Shown: positions 6,493 to 14,102, numbered from the stretch's first letter. The stretch: 15,249 nucleotides of DNA from Ruminococcaceae bacterium UBA7147 (GCA_002491825.1 DKWR01000072.1:6311-21559); one strand, 5' to 3'. Numbers and translations: made by a program. The notes: a model not told the origin generated them from the letters alone.

Positions 6493-8625
6493 ATGTATTG
6501 CTACAGCTGTATGAACGAACTAAAAGAGGGCACCGATTATTGCTATCATTGTGCAAAGAAATCTACGCCTGATAATATTCCGCACCATCTTGCTCCCGGA
6601 ACAATTCTTGAGAACAAATACCTTGTCGGCAACGCTCTCGGCGAGGGAGGTTTCGGAATTACATATATCGGCTACGACCTCAATTTGGATTTGAAAATAG
6701 CCATTAAGGAGTTTTATCCCTCGGGATATGCCAACAGGAACAATACCGTATCAAACAAGGTAACGCTGAATTATCAGAACAACGGCGAATACTTCAAAAA
6801 AGGGCGTGACAGCTTTCTGCGTGAAGCAAAGAGCATCGCAAAGTTTTCAAAAGAAAGCGGCATTGTTGACGTAAGAGATTTCTTTACCGAAAATGATACG
6901 GCGTATATCATTATGGAGTATATCGACGGCGTTACTCTTTCAAAGCACACAAGTGAAAAGGGACTTTTTGACGCCTGCGAAATATTTAAGTTAATGATTC
7001 CAATTATGAAGTCGCTTGAAAAAATGCACAAAGAGGGAATTATTCACAGGGATATTTCTCCCGATAATATTATGTACACAGAGGACGGCACTCTGAAATT
7101 AATGGACTTCGGTTCGGCAAGATATTTTTCGGGTGCAGAGCAGAAAACAATGTCGGTTGTTCTTAAGCCCGGCTATGCTCCCTACGAGCAGTACAGCAGT
7201 AACGGCAATCAGGGGCCGTGGACTGACGTATACGGCTTGTGCGCCACTCTCTATAAATGCATTACAGGAAAAGCTCCCGTTGACTCTCTTGATCGCTGTC
7301 AGAACGACACACTGAAAAAGCCGTCAGAGCTTGGCATAAATATTCCGCCATCTCTTGAAAACGTGCTTATGTATGGACTTGCAGTGTATCACGACAACCG
7401 CTGTCAGAGTATGGAGGAGCTTATTGAAATAACCGAAAAGGCGCTCAAGAATGAACAGTTCAATTTAAAGAACGCAGGCAACACTTCAGCCATTGACGAC
7501 ATTTACAAGACAAAAGCGGCTGACGAAAAGTACAAGACTATGTTTGCGGATTCGGCTTATGAAACCGACAATGTCTACAGCGGGAACAGAGATTTAAATG
7601 AAAATCAATATACGCAACAGCCCAATCCACCGCAGAAAAACAATAAAGCATTAATTATCGTAATGATTATTCTTACGATAGTTATTGTAGCCGCAGTCGC
7701 AACGATAACTGCTCTGCTTGTCACTATGAATACGTCAGACGATAATCAAAAAGAAGAAACCACAACCGTTTCGGAGTCGGCAGATGAAAAAGTAACAGAT
7801 GGGAAAGCCGAAATTCCTACTACAATTGACGACAGAATAAATATGATAGATGTCGAGAACAAAAAGCTGTCTGATGCAAAAAAAGAGCTTGAGTCAGCAG
7901 GATTTAAAGTTGAGATAACCAAGCAGTCAAGCAATGATGTTGCAAAGGACTATGTTATCAGACAGAGCATTGAATCGGGACAACTAATTAATAAAGGCGA
8001 AACTGTAATGCTTTATGTTTCAAAAGGCTCGAGTGTGAATACCGAACCGTATGACCAGAAAGTTGTTGTTTCTGCCTCCCCGGGCTCATCTTACGCAACG
8101 CTGAAATTATACAATTGGAAAGACGGCGAATGGGTATCAGGCTTCGAGTGTGACGCAACTGTCGGACAGGATGGCATAAGCAGCAGCAACAACGAAGGTA
8201 ACAACTGTACTCCTCTCGGCACATTTCCTCTTGGCGTTGTTTTATCAGAATATAGTGTAAATACAAATCTAAATACTCGAACAGTTAACGAAGATACAGT
8301 AATATGTGATGATGAAAATTACCCTGAATATTACAACCAAATATTTCAAAAATACGAGTTACCGTCTATTGTTCACTATGACCGTACAGGTGAAAAAATA
8401 TGTTCAGGCGAAAATAACGCACTTATCTTCATTGAACACAACGGAAACGGCTTTAGTTCAAGCGGAGTAATTCCCGGTAAAAGTTCAGCAATAACAATAT
8501 GCGGATGCAACTACAGTATTGCCCCGACGTACGGTTGTATTGACATAAGCTCGTCCGATATGGCGACACTGCTCAATCTTCTTGACAGCGGCAAAAATCC
8601 TTATATCATTACAGAGGTAAATTAA
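6493..8625 (+). CDS. kinase 2: zinc ribbon-Ser/Thr kinase-TM-PASTA-L,D-transpeptidase
   Basis: Membrane Ser/Thr kinase of 710 residues. Residues 1-353 differ from kinase 1 at only 13 positions and keep the zinc-ribbon cysteines, Lys72, Asp187 and Asp205. The proteins diverge from about residue 354: membrane helix about 386-411, Thr/Glu spacer, one PASTA domain (about 448-511), then about 523-710 an L,D-transpeptidase (YkuD-like) domain instead of SH3b. Signs of that domain are NCTPLGTFPLG (571-581), His649 in IFIEHN, and the nucleophile motif TYGCIDIS with Cys682. His-to-Cys spacing is 33 residues, much longer than in the next gene (9), because of an insert around 652-676; Asp684 stands where YkuD proteins often have Arg. 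Activity is therefore likely but not certain. AGGGGG (6481-6486) precedes the ATG. A single chain would join PASTA sensing, wall cross-linking chemistry and kinase output. Confidence 0.9.
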   Translation: MYCYSCMNELKEGTDYCYHCAKKSTPDNIPHHLAPGTILENKYLVGNALGEGGFGITYIGYDLNLDLKIAIKEFYPSGYANRNNTVSNKVTLNYQNNGEYFKKGRDSFLREAKSIAKFSKESGIVDVRDFFTENDTAYIIMEYIDGVTLSKHTSEKGLFDACEIFKLMIPIMKSLEKMHKEGIIHRDISPDNIMYTEDGTLKLMDFGSARYFSGAEQKTMSVVLKPGYAPYEQYSSNGNQGPWTDVYGLCATLYKCITGKAPVDSLDRCQNDTLKKPSELGINIPPSLENVLMYGLAVYHDNRCQSMEELIEITEKALKNEQFNLKNAGNTSAIDDIYKTKAADEKYKTMFADSAYETDNVYSGNRDLNENQYTQQPNPPQKNNKALIIVMIILTIVIVAAVATITALLVTMNTSDDNQKEETTTVSESADEKVTDGKAEIPTTIDDRINMIDVENKKLSDAKKELESAGFKVEITKQSSNDVAKDYVIRQSIESGQLINKGETVMLYVSKGSSVNTEPYDQKVVVSASPGSSYATLKLYNWKDGEWVSGFECDATVGQDGISSSNNEGNNCTPLGTFPLGVVLSEYSVNTNLNTRTVNEDTVICDDENYPEYYNQIFQKYELPSIVHYDRTGEKICSGENNALIFIEHNGNGFSSSGVIPGKSSAITICGCNYSIAPTYGCIDISSSDMATLLNLLDSGKNPYIITEVN

Positions 8626-9527
8626 TGAGGAAAAAATTTTCACTCCAAGATGTCAGTATGAATAAGATTATCGGCGTTCTTTTTGCAATTATATCCTCGG
8701 CATTCCTGATAGGCGGAATTATACTGTTTATTGCATCGGGCGAAACAAACGACGATAACAAGGAAGAACAACTACAAACTACTTCAATTGCAACTGCTGA
8801 CACCGTAAAGCAACTGTCAACCGTTTCTGCCGAAACAGAAGTAACAACGCAGGAAGTTACAACCTTTGCCGAAGAAACAACCGAGTATGAGAGCATTTCC
8901 GAAAATCAGACTGAACCGTCTGAAATACCGCAGGAGCTTCAGACTCTGTTAAATATGGGGAACTGCAATTCCGATACGCTTGACGCAGTAAACACCAACC
9001 AGCTTATTGTTGTTAATTCAGGCGGAACGACAGCTAATATTTCGTTTTATGAGAAAACAAACGAAAAATGGGCAAAAGATGAGAATCTGACGTGTACAGG
9101 CTTTGTCGGTTCCGAAGGTACGGTTAAGTATATGTCGGAACAGGTCAGCGGAACTCCGAAAGGATTTTATTCAATCGGAAGTGCATTTTATCAGTACAAT
9201 GCTCCGTACACAGGTTTAAATACATTTAAAATCACAAATGATACATACTGGGTTGACGACCCTGATTCAAAATTCTACAATCAGCGTGTAGAGGGCGTTG
9301 CCGATAAGGACTGGAAGAGTGCCGAGCATATGATGTCAATACCGAATTATAAATATGGGTTTGTTATCAATTACAACACTCCCGCAGAATATAACAAGGG
9401 TTCGGCAATATTCTTCCACATCGGCAGTAACCCGACAAACGGTTGCGTTGCCGCATCGGAAAATATGGTGCTTGCTTATCTTGCAAAGCTTAACGCAGGC
9501 GAAAATCCGTATATTCTTATAATTTAA
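8625..9527 (+). CDS. membrane-anchored L,D-transpeptidase-like protein
   Basis: Protein of 300 residues: short cytoplasmic N-terminus, one membrane helix (about 14-37), Thr/Glu-rich spacer (about 40-105), and an outer L,D-transpeptidase-like domain (about 125-300). Key parts are GTPKGFYSIG (176-185), GSAIFFH with His265, and PTNGCVAAS with Cys274, a GC-x-A variant of the YkuD nucleophile motif. Such enzymes make 3-3 cross-links in peptidoglycan or attach proteins to it. It is homologous to the outer domain of kinase 2: both have TP-x-G-x-F, a DD-x-x-x-x-YNQ-type stretch, GC, and end in a G-x-NPYI tail. Its ATG overlaps the kinase 2 stop (TAATG, 8623-8627), with AGAGG inside the kinase gene as ribosome site, so translation is probably coupled. 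It is the last gene before the terminator. Confidence 0.85.
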   Translation: MRKKFSLQDVSMNKIIGVLFAIISSAFLIGGIILFIASGETNDDNKEEQLQTTSIATADTVKQLSTVSAETEVTTQEVTTFAEETTEYESISENQTEPSEIPQELQTLLNMGNCNSDTLDAVNTNQLIVVNSGGTTANISFYEKTNEKWAKDENLTCTGFVGSEGTVKYMSEQVSGTPKGFYSIGSAFYQYNAPYTGLNTFKITNDTYWVDDPDSKFYNQRVEGVADKDWKSAEHMMSIPNYKYGFVINYNTPAEYNKGSAIFFHIGSNPTNGCVAASENMVLAYLAKLNAGENPYILII

Positions 9528-9537
9528 TGACACAAAC

Positions 9538-9573
9538 AAAAATCCGACGTCTAACGCAGACGTCGGATTTTTC
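9538..9573 (+). terminator. intrinsic terminator of the kinase cluster
   Basis: A perfect 15-bp stem, AAAAATCCGACGTCT (9538-9552) with AGACGTCGGATTTTT (9558-9572), closes a five-base loop AACGC. The right arm ends in a T-run on the + strand. It starts 11 bases after the last stop codon of the cluster. The A-run on the left arm gives a shorter T-run on the - strand as well, so it could act in both directions. Confidence 0.9.
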
Positions 9574-9624
9574 AGACTGTCGAAAAAATAGTAACATTAA
9601 ATTTAGAATAGTCAACTTTTGAGA

Positions 9625-9789
9625 TATAGCCAAGCCTTCCCTTGAGGGAAGGTGGCGCAGCGATTTATCGCTGTGACGGAAGGGTGGCAGGTCAGATGAA
9701 CTTGTATATATTAGTAAAAGTTCATCTCCACCCCTCAGTCATTTTGCAAGCAAAATGACAGCTCCCCTCAAAGGGGAGCCTTGGATATA
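9625..9789. repeat. 165-bp nested inverted repeat (MITE-like)
   Basis: The outer ends pair (TATAGCCAAG at 9625-9634 with CTTGGATATA at 9780-9789, one mismatch), and the inner ends pair (AGATGAACTT at 9694-9703 with AAGTTCATCT at 9718-9727). Each arm also folds on its own. Left arm: CCTTCCC/GGGAAGG (9635-9652) and CAGCGAT/ATCGCTG (9658-9673). Right arm: CATTTTG/CAAAATG (9740-9757) and GCTCCCCT/AGGGGAGC (9761-9779). There is no coding potential. It looks like the short palindromic elements spread between genes in many Clostridia. The RNA would be highly folded and may also protect or end the convergent transcripts. Confidence 0.75.
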
Positions 9790-9857
9790 ATGGCAAAGTC
9801 TTGTTGTATAAATTATAAATTTTCTGCTTATTATGACTTTTTATAATATTCAATTAA
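9790..9857. other. short AT-rich gap after the DUF348-G5 gene
   Basis: No gene, and no clear intrinsic terminator for the leftward operon is visible here. The folded repeat immediately to the left, or the two-way hairpin at 9538-9573, may serve that purpose. Confidence 0.4.
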
Positions 9858-10886
9858 TTAAAATTCCTCATATTCTTTGGAGCCGTCCGAGTATGTTATT
9901 TCATAATAGCCGTGTCCCGAGCCGTCGCAGTCGTAAACAGCCTGCTTTGAAACAACCGTCTTGCCGCCCTGCTGTGCCTGACTTGACTGCGGATTATCAT
10001 TCTGCGACTGCTGTGGCTGCTGCGGAGTTTCAGGTGCGCTGTTCTGTGATGCCGTGCCGACAGTCACAATCTTCTTAACAGGCTCCTTTGTCACCTTTTC
10101 GCTGACCTTTTCCTTTGAGGTTTCCTTGCCGTCAACATACTTAACCTTGTATGTTACCTCTTTTTCGCCGTTTACGCCCTCCTGCGTAACCTGTGTTTCG
10201 CCTGCGCTTAATGAACTGCTCTGCTGTTCCTCTGTGTCAAACGCAACGCTTTCCTTTTCCTTTTTCTCCTTGTACTCAACACGCTTTACGGTGATTTTCA
10301 TACCGGCGGTGATTTTATCTTCAAGCTTGGGAGAAACCTCGTCGTCCTTGCCCAGAGTGATTTTCTGCTCGTCAAGGAATGCCTTTACCGTATCGGCAAT
10401 CGTTTTGCACTTGTTTGTTTTGCCGTCAGCCGTAAGGGTTACCTCAATGCTGTTTGTGAGGGTAATTGTCATTCCGTCATTGAGATATGACGACTTGTCA
10501 ACGTCACACGCTACGCTGTCGTCAAGCTTAAAGCCTGCCTTTTTAACAGCGTCCTCAACAGTACCGCCTACAAGCTCAACTGTCTTTTCATCCTTACCGT
10601 TTTTAACCGTTACCTTTGCGTAACGCTTTACTGTAATTTCCGTTGCTTCTCCGAGCTTTTCGTCAGCCTTTGGCTCTGTTTCGTCCTTATCTCCGAGAGT
10701 AATTCCTGCTTTTTCGAGTATTTCCTTTACCGTCATATCGGTGTTGGCGTCTGCCTCGGTTGTAACGCCCGAGTCGTTTATCTTAACCTTTACATCTGTT
10801 CCGCAGCCTGTCATACAGAACATTGTACTGCAGATTGCAAGCACCAGAGCAATAACGCCTATAACTGATATTGGCTTTCTTTTCAT
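9858..10886 (-). CDS. DUF348-G5 lipoprotein without a catalytic domain (RpfB/YabE-like)
   Basis: Predicted surface lipoprotein of 342 residues. The signal peptide ends in MTGC with Cys28. Three DUF348 (ubiquitin-like) modules follow at about 32-88, 90-145 and 147-201, then a G5 domain at about 204-277 that ends in the typical IVTVGT. After a Gln/Pro/Ser-rich linker (about 280-312) comes a short tail with CDGSGHGYYEITYSDGS. RpfB and YabE carry the same modules but continue into a transglycosylase or 3D domain; here nothing catalytic follows, so the likely role is wall binding or bringing a partner to the wall. G5 domains are known to bind wall sugars or zinc. AAGGAG (10897-10902, complement) precedes the start. 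It is third in an operon, 21 bases after the DHHW gene. Confidence 0.88.
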   Translation of the reverse strand: MKRKPISVIGVIALVLAICSTMFCMTGCGTDVKVKINDSGVTTEADANTDMTVKEILEKAGITLGDKDETEPKADEKLGEATEITVKRYAKVTVKNGKDEKTVELVGGTVEDAVKKAGFKLDDSVACDVDKSSYLNDGMTITLTNSIEVTLTADGKTNKCKTIADTVKAFLDEQKITLGKDDEVSPKLEDKITAGMKITVKRVEYKEKKEKESVAFDTEEQQSSSLSAGETQVTQEGVNGEKEVTYKVKYVDGKETSKEKVSEKVTKEPVKKIVTVGTASQNSAPETPQQPQQSQNDNPQSSQAQQGGKTVVSKQAVYDCDGSGHGYYEITYSDGSKEYEEF

Positions 10887-10907
10887 ATTAACCTTTCTCC
10901 TTATCCG

Positions 10908-12338
10908 TTAAATTTCCGCCTGCTGAATATCGGTTTTCTGACTTTCTGTCAACAGATATTCATCGCCGTTTTTTATTATTACGCTTACGTCAACCGAGTC
11001 GGTGCTCAGGTATTCCGCAGGAATGTATGCCTGATAACAATAATCGGAGCTGTCGCTTGAAGTTGTGAATGCTTCAAACGCTCTGCTCTTGCCGTCCTTG
11101 TCGTTTACAAGTAATATAAGCTCGCTGTTATCACTGCACAAACTGCTGTAAACACTGCCCGTCACGCTGACGTACTGCATATTAACCTGTGAAATCTCCG
11201 CCTTAACGTCCCACTCGTTATCAAACGTCTTTTGGTTTGCAGGAACGCTTAACTCCTTTGCAGGAATTACGGGAGGCGACTGCGCAAACCATATTAAGTT
11301 ACGCTCGGCTATTTCAAAAATAACCGTATCGCTCTGCTGAAAGCCCACCTCAAGCGCAAGATTTACGGGGAATGCCTTTCTGAAATACGCCGAGTTGTAG
11401 GCGTTTGCAAAGTAAGGCAAAAGTGCGTTGCCGAACGAGTCACGGTACATATAAAGACTGCCCGAGGCCTGGTCGTTTTGGGTAGTTATCAACGCCTCTT
11501 CAACGCTCTTTGTGGGTGTGACATATGAATAGGTCTGATTGATGTCGTATTCATAGTTGTACTCGGGCTGTTGGGTTGATGGGTAAAGCATCTTGCCCAA
11601 ATCGCCGTAAAAGCTCTTTGCCCTGCTCGCATTGGCGTTCTCGTAATTTTCGTGAGTTTTGCCGAGCTTGTCAAGAATCTCATTGTAGGCGATTAACGCA
11701 CCCTTGTTGTTCCAATGCGAGTCCTGCTCGTGGTAGAGCACCTCGTCATAGCTTTCAAGCACAGTGAGCAAATCGCAGTAATTCAACTTGCTGTCCTTCA
11801 GCGAAGAAGTAAAATTCTTCAGGTTGCTTTCCGTACTCTCCTTTTTGCCGTAATAGTAGGGCATATTTTCGGGGTAGAGCGTGTTTTTATTCGGAGCAAC
11901 CGTAAACAGGAATTTGACGTTGTTTTCATTCAGATATTCCTGCGTAATTTCAAGGTTGTTTATCGTGTTGAATATCGCACGCTGTGACATAAGATTTCTG
12001 CCAAGGTAGTTGTCAAGCGTTGACGAGTAGTAAAGCCAATTGTTTTTGCCGACAATAACCGAGTCAAGGTTTGACGTACCGAAAGCCTTTGACTGAATTT
12101 CAGCGTCAGCCGAAATAATCTGCGGTCTGAATGCGTAGTGAGTCGAAAAATAATCGCCGAGCTGTTGAAGATATTTTTCGTTGAAGCCTCCGTCCTCTGT
12201 ATTCAGCGACGGAAGCGTTGTCTGCTGTTCGTTGCCAACGGCTTCGTTGCTCGGGGCAACCGCCATTCCCGCAAAGGGAATCACACAGCACAAAAGGCAG
12301 GCGGCTGTAAAAATAACCGAAAATACTTTTTTCTTCAT
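10908..12338 (-). CDS. DHHW/AlgX-like SGNH-fold protein, partner of the MBOAT acyltransferase
   Basis: Exported protein of 476 residues with a hydrophobic N-terminal segment (about 5-28) that may be a signal peptide or an uncleaved anchor. The central domain (about 90-350) has the AlgX/AlgJ pattern: GKNNWLYY (98-105), APNKNTLYPENMP (148-160), EQDSHWNNKGA with Asp206 and His208, YRDSFGNALLPYF with Ser301, and FEIAERNLIW (341-350). Asp, His and Ser are the catalytic set of AlgX-type O-acetyltransferases, which receive acetyl groups from an MBOAT membrane protein. Residues about 360-476 look like an added beta-rich domain, perhaps for polymer binding. AGGGGGC just upstream overlaps the MBOAT stop codon. 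It probably moves acetyl groups onto a surface polysaccharide or teichoic polymer; which polymer cannot be told from here. Confidence 0.87.
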   Translation of the reverse strand: MKKKVFSVIFTAACLLCCVIPFAGMAVAPSNEAVGNEQQTTLPSLNTEDGGFNEKYLQQLGDYFSTHYAFRPQIISADAEIQSKAFGTSNLDSVIVGKNNWLYYSSTLDNYLGRNLMSQRAIFNTINNLEITQEYLNENNVKFLFTVAPNKNTLYPENMPYYYGKKESTESNLKNFTSSLKDSKLNYCDLLTVLESYDEVLYHEQDSHWNNKGALIAYNEILDKLGKTHENYENANASRAKSFYGDLGKMLYPSTQQPEYNYEYDINQTYSYVTPTKSVEEALITTQNDQASGSLYMYRDSFGNALLPYFANAYNSAYFRKAFPVNLALEVGFQQSDTVIFEIAERNLIWFAQSPPVIPAKELSVPANQKTFDNEWDVKAEISQVNMQYVSVTGSVYSSLCSDNSELILLVNDKDGKSRAFEAFTTSSDSSDYCYQAYIPAEYLSTDSVDVSVIIKNGDEYLLTESQKTDIQQAEI

Positions 12339-12350
12339 ATCGCCGCCCCC

Positions 12351-13769
12351 TTAAAATCTGAAGTAGATAAACGGATTGTAGGACGTGCCCGACAATCTGA
12401 TTATACACCAGAAAAGAAGTGCAAAAGCAAGCACATAAAGCACAATCTGCGCCACGCTCTGCTTTTTGCTCAAAGCACCTGTGGTGCTTACTCTGAATTT
12501 ATCCGCAATCGGCTTTATCGGTGCACAGCCGATTATCGCAGCCGCAAGCATAACAATGAACCACGGGGTAAGCTGTGTAAGCGCAAGCGACAGCGACTGT
12601 TCGGTGATAGTAAATCCTGCGAACATATTGCCGATGAAATCAAAGCCCTGTGTTATTGTGTCGGCTCTGAAAATCACAAAGCCTACCGTCACCGCAAGGA
12701 GTGTGTAAATGTGATTAACCGCCTTCGGGAGCTTGCCGAGTACGGGGATAAATTCCTCAAGCAACAGGAAAACACCGTGATACAAGCCCCATATTACAAA
12801 AGTCCAGCTTGCGCCGTGCCAGAGTCCTGTGCAGAAGAACACAATCAGTCTGTTAAGAACTGCCCTCAATCTTCCCTTGCGGTTGCCGCCGAGCGGAATG
12901 TAGAGGTATTCCTTAAACCAGGTTGAAAGCGATATGTGCCACTTTCTCCAAAAGTCACGCACGCTTACTGCACCGTAGGGGTAGTTGAAGTTTTCTTTGA
13001 AGTCAAAGCCGAACATTTTTCCCAGTCCTATCGCCATATCGGAATAGCCCGAGAAGTCGTAGTAAATCTGGAAAAGATACGCCAATGCGCCGAGCCACGC
13101 TGTCAGAATTGACATATAGCCGTCGCCTGCCGAAAAAATAATGTCGGCTGTCTGTCCCATTGTATTTGCAATGAGCACCTTTTTGCCTAGTCCGCAGATA
13201 AAGCGGCGCATACCCTCGGCAACCTTTTCAACGCTCTGCTCTCTTGCAACAATCTGCTCGCTTATATCCCTGTACTTTACGATAGGTCCTGCAATAAGCT
13301 GTGGGAAGAAGGTTATGTAGAGCAAGACATAGAAGTAATTTTTTTGAGGTTCAACCGTTTTGCGGTAAACGTCGATTACATATGACAATGCCTGAAATGT
13401 GAAAAACGAAATTCCTATGGGCAAGTCAATCTGCGGAACGGGAATCATAAGTCCCGTTACAGCGTTGACGGAGTCAACAAAGAACGCCGAATACTTGAAC
13501 ACTGCGAGTATTCCGAGGTTGATGATTACCGCCGCAATAAGTGCCGCCTTGCCCCTGCCGTTTTTTGAAGATACAAGCCGTGCACAAACGTAGTTGAGCA
13601 ATGAGCTGAATATCATCAGCAGGACATAAACAGGCTCTCCGTAGGAATAGAAAACAAGACTTGCCGCAATTAAAAGTCCGTTTCTGAACTTGAGCGACGG
13701 TACTAATGTGTAGAGTAAAAATACCGTCGGCAAAAAAATACATAGAAAAACTAATGAACTAAAGACCAT
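12351..13769 (-). CDS. MBOAT-family membrane O-acyltransferase (AlgI/DltB-like)
   Basis: Polytopic membrane protein of 472 residues, the usual AlgI length. Family signs: DLPIGISFFTFQALSYVIDVYR (115-136), FFPQLIAGPIVKY (154-166), YYDFSGYSDMAIGLGKMFGFDF (236-257), NFNYPY (260-265), RDFWRKWHISLSTWFKEYLYIPLGG (271-295) with His278, and LWHGASWTF (316-324) with His318, the residue thought to act in acyl transfer. It is likely to move an acetyl group across the membrane to the DHHW protein encoded 12 bases downstream. No dltA, dltC or dltD is nearby, so O-acetylation of a polysaccharide is favoured over D-alanylation. The start is supported by GGAGAG five to ten bases upstream. It is the first gene of the leftward three-gene operon. 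Confidence 0.93.
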   Translation of the reverse strand: MVFSSLVFLCIFLPTVFLLYTLVPSLKFRNGLLIAASLVFYSYGEPVYVLLMIFSSLLNYVCARLVSSKNGRGKAALIAAVIINLGILAVFKYSAFFVDSVNAVTGLMIPVPQIDLPIGISFFTFQALSYVIDVYRKTVEPQKNYFYVLLYITFFPQLIAGPIVKYRDISEQIVAREQSVEKVAEGMRRFICGLGKKVLIANTMGQTADIIFSAGDGYMSILTAWLGALAYLFQIYYDFSGYSDMAIGLGKMFGFDFKENFNYPYGAVSVRDFWRKWHISLSTWFKEYLYIPLGGNRKGRLRAVLNRLIVFFCTGLWHGASWTFVIWGLYHGVFLLLEEFIPVLGKLPKAVNHIYTLLAVTVGFVIFRADTITQGFDFIGNMFAGFTITEQSLSLALTQLTPWFIVMLAAAIIGCAPIKPIADKFRVSTTGALSKKQSVAQIVLYVLAFALLFWCIIRLSGTSYNPFIYFRF

Positions 13770-13816
13770 TTACTCTCTCCGCTAATAAAAAACTATCTAT
13801 ATGACCATTTTGATAA

Positions 13817-13902
13817 GCTAAACTATAATTAATGAACAATTTACAATTAAAAATTAACAATTGAGGGTCGCTACGCTCCGAAATTGTAATGTTGCGTGTT
13901 GT
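13817..13902 (-). repeat. ~87-bp intergenic repeat, copy 2 (complete, inverted)
   Basis: Read on the - strand it begins with ACAACACGCA (13902-13893), has the core GGAGCGTAGCGACC (13879-13866), an AT-rich stretch with ATTGTTAATT-like units, and ends with CATTAATTATAGTTTAGC (13834-13817). Block order and total length (86 bp) match copy 1 (87 bp) on the + strand. It lies directly before the MBOAT gene, so it may contribute promoter-like sequence. Confidence 0.6.
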
Positions 13903-13960
13903 ATGGAAAGGTTTGTTTGCTGAACAAATTTTGATATATTGATGACGTTTTGTTTTAAAG

Positions 13961-14039
13961 TGTAGGGAACAGTCTTGACTGTTCCGCAGGATTACATATA
14001 ACTTTTAGGTAATCGGAACGGTCAAGACCGTTCCCTACA
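13961..14039. repeat. 79-bp nested palindrome
   Basis: Two 26-base arms (13961-13986 and 14014-14039) pair with two mismatches, and five more pairs (ATTAC 13991-13995 with GTAAT 14009-14013) extend the stem after a four-base bulge. Each arm also contains a perfect palindrome of its own: GGAACAGTC-TT-GACTGTTCC (13966-13985) and GGAACGGTC-AA-GACCGTTCC (14015-14034). The two arms differ at A-T versus G-C positions that keep each inner hairpin paired. It resembles short mobile palindromic repeats of Clostridia. Confidence 0.75.
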
Positions 14040-14102
14040 TTGAGGTTAAACATATAAATTAATTCGGGCACTAAACTTATGACTTATTCCAACCTATCCA
14101 CT

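Noticed and set aside
304..9527. Type VII secretion or type VI-like secretion locus regulated by FHA, kinase and phosphatase
   Set aside because: No EssC/FtsK ATPase, WXG100 protein, or sheath, tube or baseplate gene is present; the FHA partner is an ABC transporter.
10054..10623. 189-codon open frame on the + strand, Ser/Val/Phe-rich
   Set aside because: It is antisense to the DUF348-G5 gene, whose domains and ribosome site are clear, and has no recognisable domain.
12138..12926. 262-codon open frame on the + strand, Arg/Lys/Cys-rich
   Set aside because: It lies opposite the MBOAT and DHHW genes and its composition is typical of a shadow frame.
12351..13769. dltB of a D-alanylation operon
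   Set aside because: dltA, dltC and dltD are absent and the partner gene is of the AlgX/DHHW type, which fits polymer O-acetylation better.
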